Positions 1 through 6,908 of a stretch of DNA of 64,000 bases are shown piece after piece (positions within the stretch are counted from its first letter, which is position 1; every line of letters begins with the position of its first letter). Source of the stretch: Planctomycetota bacterium (GTDB taxonomy: Bacteria; Planctomycetota; Planctomycetia; Pirellulales; Pirellulaceae); assembly GCA_016872775.1 (NCBI GenBank), contig VGZA01000019.1:1-64000 (forward strand). The letters run 5' to 3'. The translations under genes were made by a program, and so were the position numbers. Below the pieces are notes generated by a model, which saw nothing but the letters and a program-made list of their open reading frames with translations, did no database searches and was not told the origin of the DNA.

Positions 1-752
1 CGGATTTCCCGAACCCGTCGCAATACTATCGCGACGTTGACCCGACAACGATCGGCTACACGATGGCGACGACATTCCGATGGTGGGGGATCGTGAACAG
101 CCAAAACGTTAGAGTGGACTTCAATCTGGCGCAGACCAAGATCAACTCGTTCCTGTGCCCGTCAACTCAACCGTACAGCAGCCAGAGCGGCACGTTCGCT
201 GCGATGCACACCTGGAATTTCAACGATCCGACCGGCCAGAGCGGCCAGTTGGTCGGCGTGATTTTCGGCGGCCAGAGTCCGCTGGGACGTACCAACTACC
301 TGCCGGTCGCCGGCGCGGTTGGCTATATCCCCAGCGACGGCACATTGCCGGTGAACTGGACCTGGACGTATTACGAAGGTATGTACACCAATCGCTCGAA
401 GAATAACATGGGCGCCATTCTGGACGGAACGTCGAACACCCTGGCATTCGGCGAAACGATTGGCGGTCGCCTGGGTAAGACCAAGCAGTTGGCCTATTCC
501 CACTGCTGGATGTCGTCACCTCCGATGCCGACCTACTGGGGCATCAAGCTGACTCCGGGCAGCTTTGATGTTAATACAACCGCGGATCGCGGTAACTGGT
601 ATCAATTCAGCAGCGAACATCCGAACGTCGTGATGTTTGCCAAGGGCGATGGTTCGGTCAGCACCGTCAACTACAATGCCGTAAATGAGCAGATCTGGCT
701 GTTCTCCGGCATTCGTGACGGTAAGCAGGTTACGGATGAAGCTGTCCAGTAG
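1..752 (+). CDS. DUF1559 family pseudopilin-like protein (5' partial)
   Basis: This is the C-terminal part of a DUF1559 protein. The reading frame is open from base 3, so the gene starts upstream of the window. The family has an N-terminal type IV pilin-like signal helix, which is outside the window here, followed by a secreted globular domain. The family hallmark H-X9-DG is visible near the C-terminus: HPNVVMFAKGDG, followed by a short tail. The aromatic-rich stretch and the segment INSFLCPS are also typical. Genes of this family occur in many copies in planctomycete genomes, often followed by a small lipoprotein gene, as here. The molecular role is not established; the pilin-like N-terminus of relatives suggests assembly at the cell envelope. 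The family call is firm and the function open. Confidence 0.93.
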   Translation, partial: DFPNPSQYYRDVDPTTIGYTMATTFRWWGIVNSQNVRVDFNLAQTKINSFLCPSTQPYSSQSGTFAAMHTWNFNDPTGQSGQLVGVIFGGQSPLGRTNYLPVAGAVGYIPSDGTLPVNWTWTYYEGMYTNRSKNNMGAILDGTSNTLAFGETIGGRLGKTKQLAYSHCWMSSPPMPTYWGIKLTPGSFDVNTTADRGNWYQFSSEHPNVVMFAKGDGSVSTVNYNAVNEQIWLFSGIRDGKQVTDEAVQ

Positions 753-795
753 GATTGCCCAGTAGGATGTCTTGACTTAAGGAAAAGGAAACCGA

Positions 796-987
796 ATGAA
801 GCGATTACTGTCATTGGTTGTGGTATCGGGCGCATTGGCACTCAGCGGCTGCGGCTCCGATTCCGGTAATAAGATAGAAATACCTACGAACCCGGCGCCG
901 CCGCCGGCTAAGGAACCCGTAGGGTCCGACTCCGAGGGATTGGAGGCACCTCCATCCCCACCGCCAATCAAGCCGGCGGGTAAATAG
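796..987 (+). CDS. small proline-rich lipoprotein
   Basis: A 63-residue protein with a clear lipoprotein signal: a Lys-Arg N-terminus, a hydrophobic stretch and the lipobox LSGC, so Cys19 should be lipidated. The mature part is about 45 residues, rich in Pro, Gly and Glu, and probably unstructured. A purine-rich ribosome-binding site (aaggaaaagg, 779-788) precedes the ATG by 7 bases. The gene lies 43 bases after the DUF1559 gene and is closed by a strong terminator, so the two form one transcript. Small lipoproteins often follow DUF1559 genes in planctomycetes. The function is unknown. Confidence 0.85.
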   Translation: MKRLLSLVVVSGALALSGCGSDSGNKIEIPTNPAPPPAKEPVGSDSEGLEAPPSPPPIKPAGK

Positions 988-1020
988 GCGAAGACTCATC
1001 CACAACGAGTCGAAGTTTCC

Positions 1021-1057
1021 AAAGGCCGAGAACAACTTGGTTGTTCCCGGCCTTTTT
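1021..1057 (+). terminator. rho-independent terminator
   Basis: A 15-base stem (1022-1036 with 1040-1054, one mismatch) closes on a 3-base loop and is followed by a T run. It ends the DUF1559-lipoprotein transcript and separates it from the deacylase gene that starts at 1075. Confidence 0.9.
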
Positions 1058-1074
1058 CGTTTCCGGAGCGCCCT

Positions 1075-2100
1075 GTGACCAGTTCGCAGATCCATTGCAC
1101 AATCGACTTGCACGGTTCGGGCCGACAGTCGGGCCATTTGATGATTCCGTATTCGCACAATCTCGCGGGATGGGCCAACCTGATGGTGCCGATTGTCTCG
1201 CTGGCAAACGGCAGTGGCCCGACAGCCCTGGTCATGGCCGGCAACCACGGCGACGAGTACCCCGGGCAGGTGGCCATCTTGCGACTCTGCCGAGAACTGC
1301 AGGCCGAACAGGTGTCGGGAAGGATCATTCTTATTCCCTGCTTGACCGTCCCGGCATCCCGCGCGATGACCCGACTCTCCCCCTTGGACGGCAAGAACTT
1401 CAACCGCTGTTTTCCCGGCCGCAACGACGGGACGGTTTCTGAAATGCTGGCCCATTATCTGTCCACGGTGTTGTTCCCGATCGCCGACATCGTGATCGAT
1501 ATTCACACCGGCGGCCGCAGCATGGATTTCGTGCCCTGTGCCCACATGCATTTAGTGCCCGACCTGGAACAGCGGCATCGAATGATCCGGGGCACCGAGG
1601 CCTGGCACAGCGAGCTGGCATTCCTGTATGCAGACATCGCAGGATCTGGCCTGTTGCCCGTGGAAGCGGAACGCCAAGGCAAAACCGTGATCACGACCGA
1701 GATGGGTGGTGGCGAAGTCGTACATCCATCGGTGCACCGACGGACCCAAAGCGGACTGAAAAATGTCCTCAGGCACTTCGGGGTCTTACAAGGGCGAGCT
1801 CGCACGCGTGAGGAACTTGGAATCCCGCCCGTGCGCTGGGTCCAGGCGTTGCATCGGGACGATTATCGATTCGCACCCGAATCGGGGCTTTTCGAAAGTC
1901 TCGTCGATCTGGGAAGTGATGTGGAGGCAGGGCAGACGGTGGGATCGATTCATTTTCTCGAACGGCCGGAACGCGAGCCGGAACCGATCGTGGCCGGGTC
2001 GGCGGGGGTCTTGATCGGCGTGCGCGGGCCGAGCGTCGTGCTGCAGGGCGACTGCGTCGCCTGCATCGCCCACGATGTCGATCCGGCGATGCTGCGTTGA
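1075..2100 (+). CDS. succinylglutamate desuccinylase/aspartoacylase-family zinc deacylase
   Basis: A 341-residue protein of the AstE/AspA family, M14-like zinc hydrolases that remove acyl groups from N-acylated amino acids or related compounds. The zinc ligands are visible: NHGDE (His58, Glu61) and DIHTGG (His144). NFNR (Asn110, Arg111) matches the substrate-carboxylate site. A later EMGGGE supplies a candidate catalytic Glu. The last 100 residues form the small beta domain of the family. The GTG start is supported by ggag at 1065-1068. The organisation resembles deacetylases of the DoeB type more than AstE, but the substrate cannot be told from sequence. No signal peptide is seen, so it is cytoplasmic. 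It stands alone after a terminator. Confidence 0.88.
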   Translation: MTSSQIHCTIDLHGSGRQSGHLMIPYSHNLAGWANLMVPIVSLANGSGPTALVMAGNHGDEYPGQVAILRLCRELQAEQVSGRIILIPCLTVPASRAMTRLSPLDGKNFNRCFPGRNDGTVSEMLAHYLSTVLFPIADIVIDIHTGGRSMDFVPCAHMHLVPDLEQRHRMIRGTEAWHSELAFLYADIAGSGLLPVEAERQGKTVITTEMGGGEVVHPSVHRRTQSGLKNVLRHFGVLQGRARTREELGIPPVRWVQALHRDDYRFAPESGLFESLVDLGSDVEAGQTVGSIHFLERPEREPEPIVAGSAGVLIGVRGPSVVLQGDCVACIAHDVDPAMLR

Positions 2101-2187
2101 AACCCGCCCGCAAGTTGTCTACCCTGGAGGCTCGCCGGTCGGACCTAAACCTCAACCTTCACGCCGCTTTTCCAGAGGACAACAACC

Positions 2188-3279
2188 ATGACGCAACCAC
2201 AAAACCATTCGACCCCAAACCGAACCGTTTCCCACCGCCGCACTTTCCTGGCGACGACAATGGCGGTTACCGCCGGTGCGGCGCTGCGTTCCCTGTCCGC
2301 ACGTGACTACGGACCGAACGCCCAACCGGTGCGGTACCCGGATCCCGACATCGTCGTACTGGACGATCGCTTCAAACAATACAAGCTCGGCAATACACCG
2401 ATCCAGCGTCTGCACACCGGCACGCTGTGGGCCGAGGGACCGGCGTGGAACGGAGTCGGCAAGTACTTGTTGTGGAGCGACATCCCCAACAACGTGCAAT
2501 ACCGCTGGCTGGAAGAAGACGGTCACGTCAGCGTCTTCCGTAACCCGGCCGGCAACAGCAACGGCAACACCTTCGATTATGAGGGCCGCCAGATTGCGTG
2601 CGAACATGGGAATCGCCGTGTGGTGCGCTACGAATACAACGGCAAGATCACGGTGCTGGCGGACAAGTGGCAAGGCAAGCCGCTCAACGCGCCCAACGAC
2701 GCCGTGGTTCATCCAGCGGACGGCGCGATCTGGTTTACCGACCCTGGTTACGGCAGCCTGATGAACTACGAAGGGAACAAAGGCGAACTGGTGATCAAGG
2801 AGGCGATTTACCGCATCGATGCCAAAACGCTGAAGCTGGAGATGGTCACGGACGAGATCTTCAAGCCGAACGGACTCTGTTTTTCCCCCGATTACAAGAA
2901 ACTGTATGTGGCGGATACCGGCGCGTCACACTATCCCCAAGCGCCGCGCAACATCAAGGTCTGGGATGTTGTCGACGGCAAGAAGCTGGCGAACGGCCGC
3001 GAATTCGCCTCGATGGAGATGGACGGCAAGGCCGGATTCGCCGATGGAATCCGGGCCGACGTCGATGGCAACGTCTGGGCCAGCGCCGGCTGGGTCGGAG
3101 ACGGATACGACGGCGTCCATATTTTCGCTCCGGACGGCAAGCGAATCGGGCTGATCCGTCTGCCCGAAATCTGCTCCAATGTCTGCTTCGGCGGCACCAA
3201 ACGCAACCGGCTGTTCATGACCGGCAGCCAGTCGCTGTATGCGGTCTACGTGGAAACGCAAGGGGCGCACATCACCTGA
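2188..3279 (+). CDS. SMP-30/gluconolactonase-family protein, Tat-exported
   Basis: A 363-residue protein with a twin-arginine signal (SHRRTFLA followed by an alanine-rich hydrophobic stretch, about residues 10-32), so it is probably exported folded. The rest is a six-bladed SMP-30 beta-propeller, the family of metal-dependent sugar lactonases. Typical pieces are LWAEGPAWNGVGKYLLWSDI, the NAPNDAVVHP segment (Asn and Asp near the metal), FTDPGYGS and FKPNGLCFSP. Relatives hydrolyse aldonolactones such as gluconolactone. AGAGG at 2174-2178 is a plausible ribosome-binding site. The 3' end overlaps a truncated integrase gene on the other strand by 8 bases, so a deletion seems to have stopped right next to this gene, which looks intact. 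Confidence 0.9.
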   Translation: MTQPQNHSTPNRTVSHRRTFLATTMAVTAGAALRSLSARDYGPNAQPVRYPDPDIVVLDDRFKQYKLGNTPIQRLHTGTLWAEGPAWNGVGKYLLWSDIPNNVQYRWLEEDGHVSVFRNPAGNSNGNTFDYEGRQIACEHGNRRVVRYEYNGKITVLADKWQGKPLNAPNDAVVHPADGAIWFTDPGYGSLMNYEGNKGELVIKEAIYRIDAKTLKLEMVTDEIFKPNGLCFSPDYKKLYVADTGASHYPQAPRNIKVWDVVDGKKLANGREFASMEMDGKAGFADGIRADVDGNVWASAGWVGDGYDGVHIFAPDGKRIGLIRLPEICSNVCFGGTKRNRLFMTGSQSLYAVYVETQGAHIT

Positions 3280-3826
3280 CACGGCAGTGGCCGCGCCGAG
3301 CCGCGAAGAAGTGGCCCGTTCCCCGAAGGGGATGTTCTGCTGCGTAGCCCAGGGTTGCCGGTATCAATTCATTTTCGGTGAGCCACCGGAACGCTCGTTT
3401 TATGCGGCCGATGCGGTCGTTGATGACATTCCTGGAAAGTCCGTCCCGAATCATACGCTCGCGGACGGCCTTCAAGGCCAGCGGGCCGAATTGGCACGTA
3501 GTGGCGTCGCCATATAGTTCCTTGACGGGTCGGAGCGCATGGGCGATGTTTTTCATTTCGCCCGATTCGCGGTAGTACGACTGCGCCCAGATCACAAACT
3601 GGGCCAGTAGTTCTTTCAGTGTCAGGTCGGATGAACTCGCCGGAGGCGGAGTTGCGGTTCTGCCGCTGGTTTCCCATTCGAGAACCTTGGCTTTGTACTC
3701 GGCCTTACTCGCAGCGGAACCATAGGTGCCGGCGAGGTAAACGCGGCGGCCGCCAAGAACGACGAACGCGACATTACGGGAGGAGTGCTTGCGATACTTG
3801 GGCAGTTTTTCGCAAAGTTTCGGCAT
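3272..3826 (-). pseudogene. truncated tyrosine-recombinase (integrase) relic
   Basis: This ORF reads like the N-terminal third of the planctomycete-type phage integrases. It begins MPKLCEKLPKYRKH (start chosen here because relatives begin this way; the frame also opens at 3859). An arm-type segment VYLAGTYGS follows, then a SAM-like core-binding helical domain that ends near LTENELIPATLGY. After that the sequence turns into about 25 unrelated residues and stops inside the 3' end of the SMP-30 gene. The whole catalytic domain with its Arg, His and Tyr residues is missing, so it cannot recombine DNA. The gene lies on the same strand as tRNA-Gly and just downstream of its 3' end, the classic place for an element integrated at a tRNA. 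It is probably what remains after deletion of a genomic island. Confidence 0.8.
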
Positions 3827-3946
3827 GATGCGGGTTTCCATTTTTTGCCAAAAGGACACGGTGTCTTTTTGGTCGCATTGGAAATCAGCCGCACTACCGA
3901 ACGTCGGTAGGTGACAACAACTTGTCTCGACAAGATTTACATTCAG

Positions 3947-4019
3947 AGCGGGCGACCGGACTCGAACCGGCGACAGCCAGCTTGGGAAGCTAGTACTCTA
4001 CCAACTGAGTTACGCCCGC
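3947..4019 (-). tRNA. tRNA-Gly(CCC)
   Basis: Read on the minus strand, a complete cloverleaf folds: acceptor stem GCGGGCG/CGCCCGC, D stem ACTC/GAGT, anticodon stem CTAGC/GCTGG around loop TTCCCAA (anticodon CCC, reading GGG), and T arm GCCGG-TTCGAGT-CCGGT. The discriminator base is U, as usual for bacterial tRNA-Gly. No CCA is encoded. It resembles the bacterial glyU type. The integrase relic lies about 120 bases past its 3' end. Confidence 0.95.
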
Positions 4020-4338
4020 GATTTGGTTCGTGTCCCTGCATATTAACGCTGGGCCGACCGGCCCGCAAGGGACGCGGCGTATGCCCGTTGCCGACCGAAG
4101 TCGGTTCGCCAGTCGATTGATACGTGGGCAAGCCCCGGCTGGTTGCTGGAAGAACACCGGAAAACCGGGGCATCAGCAACACGCGATCGGGGCGAGCCAG
4201 CCCGCCCTCGGGCCCGGGTAGCTGGCGAGATTAACCTTGAGTCGGTGGGCCGGTCGCCTGTAAACTTCACTCCAGCCGACAGACGGCCATAGGGCACGAG
4301 CGGCGTGGGCGGATTGCACGACGAAGAGGATGACTTGG
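4020..4338. other. intergenic region without recognised gene
   Basis: These 319 bases separate the tRNA-Gly gene (minus) from the peptidase gene (plus) and should carry both promoters. The small ORFs that cross it match no family I know. A GAAGAGGA ribosome-binding site lies at its right end (4323-4330). Confidence 0.5.
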
Positions 4339-5964
4339 ATGTTGGATCGGAAAGCCATCGCCGCGGCTGGAGCACTGGCCGCGCTGTTCGTTGCAATCAG
4401 CGCGGTTGGCGCGGCCCCGCCACCGGATGCGACAGTTAACGAGCCGGACACGCTGGTCGTTGGCCCGCGGCCGTTTCTGGAGGCACTGAAACCTTGGGTG
4501 GCCCATCGCGCGCAGCAAGGCCATCAGCTTGGCTTTGTCTCCAGCGAGTTCTCGGCGGACGAGATTCGAGACGCCATCCGCGAATCGGCCCGCTCCGGTA
4601 AGCTGCGAACCGTCGTGATCCTTGGCGACGCCGAACCGGTGCGCGACGCCAAAATTCGCGCCCGCTGCACCCCGACGCACCACGTCCGCGCTAAAGTCAA
4701 TGTCCAATGGGGCTCGGAACCCGAAATCGCCACCGACAACTGGTATGCCGATCTGAACGGCGACGATGTGCCCGACCTGGCGATCGGGCGAATCCCGGCT
4801 GACTCGCCCGAGGAATTGCGCACGATTGTCGGAAAGATCCTGGCCTACGAACGGTCCAACGATTTTGGAATCTGGCGTCGGCGGATCAATTTTGTCGCCG
4901 GTGTCGGCGGCTTCGGCGCGGTCACCGATGCGCTGCTGGAAACGGCCACCAAAAAGTTTCTCACCGATGGCATCCCCGCCGGCTACGCGACCACCATGAC
5001 CTACGGCAGCTGGCGGAGCCCGTATTGTCCCGATCCAAGGTACTTTCGCGAGGCATCGTTGGAACGCCTGAACGAAGGCTGCCTGTTCTGGGTCTATATC
5101 GGGCACGGCCAGAAGACAGAACTCGACCGGATCCGCGTACCAGGACGAACCTATCCGATCTTTTCCAGTAACGACATGCCGTTTGTGGCGGCTCAGGCCG
5201 GCGCGCCCGTCGCCGTGTTCCTGGCCTGCTACACCGCCGCATTCGATCAGCCTCGCGATTGTCTCGCCGAAGAACTGCTCCGCGCGCCCAAGGGTCCTGT
5301 GGCGGTCCTGGGAGGAACGCGCGTCACCATGCCTTACGCGATGTCGATCCTGGGTACGAACCTGATGAACGAGTGTTTCCAGGAACAGGTCGAAACACTG
5401 GGCGAAATGATCTTGAATGCCAAGCGTGGTTTAATTCGGCCGGATGAGAGCTTGAACCGCAAATTCATCGACCTGGCCGCCTCGTTGCTTAGCCCCTCGG
5501 GCGATCAACTGGACGCCGAGCGGATCGAGCATCTGCACCTGTTCAATCTGATCGGCGACCCGTTGCTGCGAATCCGTCCGCCGTTGCAGGTCGACGTGGC
5601 TGACGTTCCCGATACTGTGGCCGGTGCGAAGATCAACCTGCAATGCCGATCGCCGATCGCCGGCCATTGTGTCGTCGAGCTGGCTTGCCGACGCGACCGG
5701 CTGCGATTCGCCCCGCCGGAACGACTCGAATTCGTGGGGTCCGACGAGGAACTCGCAGGGTACTCGGACATCTACCAGCAGGCCAATCTGCATCGTTGGA
5801 CATCGTTGCAGTTGGACGTGCGGCAAGGCCCGTTCTCAGTGGAACTCGCCGTGCCTCCCGAGGTGTCCGGCGCGAATCATATCCGGGTTTTCGTGCAGGG
5901 CGAACACAGCCACGCGATCGGGATGACCGCGGTCGAAGTGAGAAGAGTGAAGAGTGAAGAGTGA
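4339..5964 (+). CDS. secreted peptidase C25 (gingipain-like) family protein
   Basis: A 541-residue protein with an N-terminal signal peptide (hydrophobic stretch about residues 6-25, AVGA cleavage region). The body matches the C25 caspase-like fold of gingipain-type cysteine peptidases. A beta-strand VVILGDAE and the NWYADLNGDDVPDLAIGRI calcium-loop-like segment come first. The catalytic His follows in VYIGHG (His256), then the catalytic Cys in VFLACYTAAFD (Cys297), and finally NLIGDPLLRI, typical of the domain end. The last 150 residues look like a beta-sandwich. ATG 4339 is preferred over ATG 4330 because GAAGAGGA (4323-4330) is correctly spaced only for the former. It is convergent with the amidoligase-like cluster, which ends 62 bases away. 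A link is possible but only inferred. Confidence 0.87.
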   Translation: MLDRKAIAAAGALAALFVAISAVGAAPPPDATVNEPDTLVVGPRPFLEALKPWVAHRAQQGHQLGFVSSEFSADEIRDAIRESARSGKLRTVVILGDAEPVRDAKIRARCTPTHHVRAKVNVQWGSEPEIATDNWYADLNGDDVPDLAIGRIPADSPEELRTIVGKILAYERSNDFGIWRRRINFVAGVGGFGAVTDALLETATKKFLTDGIPAGYATTMTYGSWRSPYCPDPRYFREASLERLNEGCLFWVYIGHGQKTELDRIRVPGRTYPIFSSNDMPFVAAQAGAPVAVFLACYTAAFDQPRDCLAEELLRAPKGPVAVLGGTRVTMPYAMSILGTNLMNECFQEQVETLGEMILNAKRGLIRPDESLNRKFIDLAASLLSPSGDQLDAERIEHLHLFNLIGDPLLRIRPPLQVDVADVPDTVAGAKINLQCRSPIAGHCVVELACRRDRLRFAPPERLEFVGSDEELAGYSDIYQQANLHRWTSLQLDVRQGPFSVELAVPPEVSGANHIRVFVQGEHSHAIGMTAVEVRRVKSEE

Positions 5965-6026
5965 AGAGAAGTAGGGGCGAATCGAGGCCCGGACTCCGCC
6001 CTTTCTTCCTTTCTCACTTCTCTCTT

Positions 6027-6908
6027 CTAACTTCTCTCTTCGACCGGGCGGACATCGACACTGACTTGCAGTTGGGGGCTGCTGCCGCCGATGTAAACGC
6101 CTTTCACTGGTGCGACATCGGTGTAATCGCGGCCCCAGGCCAGCGTGATATGGTCGAGTGCCGTGAATTGTCGGTTGGTCGGGTCGACATCGATCCATCC
6201 CAGCCGACCGGCGTAGACCGACAGCCAGGCGTGGGAAGCATCGGCGCCGACAAGTCGCGGCTTGCCCGGCGCTGAAATTGTCCGCAAGTAGCCGCTCACG
6301 TACCGCGCGGCCAGACCACAAGAGCGCAGCACGGAGATCATCAGGTGGGCAAAATCCTGGCAGACTCCTCGGCGCTGGCGAAAAACCTGCTCGACCGGAG
6401 TCGTCACGGTTGTGGCCTGGGCATCGTAGCGGAAGTCGCGGTGAATGCGATCCAGCAGGTCGACGAGCACGAGCCGCAACGGTCGAGCCGGTTCCAGCGA
6501 CGCTTTGCCATATTCGGCGAATTCCGCCGCGACCCGGCAGCGGGGCGATTCAAAACAGAACTCATAGGCGTCGAGCGATTCGGCGGACGCATGTTCGGCC
6601 AACTCCGAACGCAGCGATTCCCAGTTCGGTCCGGGATCCGAGGCGTCCTGGGGCGCCACCAGGCTCACTTCGTTCACGGCGGAGATCGACAGCGTGGAGT
6701 AGCCTTGATTAAAGATGAACTGCGTCACGGTGTTGCCGAAATAGTCGGTCAACGTCGTGCAGCCTGACGGCGGCGGTTCGATCTGGATCGCGTGGGACAG
6801 CACCGCCTGTCGCGCGGTGACGCGCGGCGTGAGCCTCGCTTCGTTATGCCCCACCGAAACCGGCCGTGCATTGACGTAGGTGGTCTGGTGTTCCACGCGG
6901 TACTTCAT
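6027..6908 (-). CDS. transglutaminase-like cysteine protease-fold protein
   Basis: A 293-residue cytoplasmic protein of the COG1305 type. An N-terminal beta domain (MKYRVEHQTTYVNARPVSVG) is followed by the transglutaminase core. The catalytic triad is visible: Cys183 in RRGVCQDFAH, His226 in DASHAWLSVY and Asp242 in WIDVDPTN. Such bacterial domains usually act as peptidases or amidases rather than crosslinkers. The start ATG overlaps the stop of the upstream ATP-grasp/alpha-E gene by 4 bases, so the two are translationally coupled. It is the last gene of the five-gene run and may cut or transfer amide bonds made by the ATP-grasp partners (inference). Confidence 0.9.
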   Translation of the reverse strand: MKYRVEHQTTYVNARPVSVGHNEARLTPRVTARQAVLSHAIQIEPPPSGCTTLTDYFGNTVTQFIFNQGYSTLSISAVNEVSLVAPQDASDPGPNWESLRSELAEHASAESLDAYEFCFESPRCRVAAEFAEYGKASLEPARPLRLVLVDLLDRIHRDFRYDAQATTVTTPVEQVFRQRRGVCQDFAHLMISVLRSCGLAARYVSGYLRTISAPGKPRLVGADASHAWLSVYAGRLGWIDVDPTNRQFTALDHITLAWGRDYTDVAPVKGVYIGGSSPQLQVSVDVRPVEERS

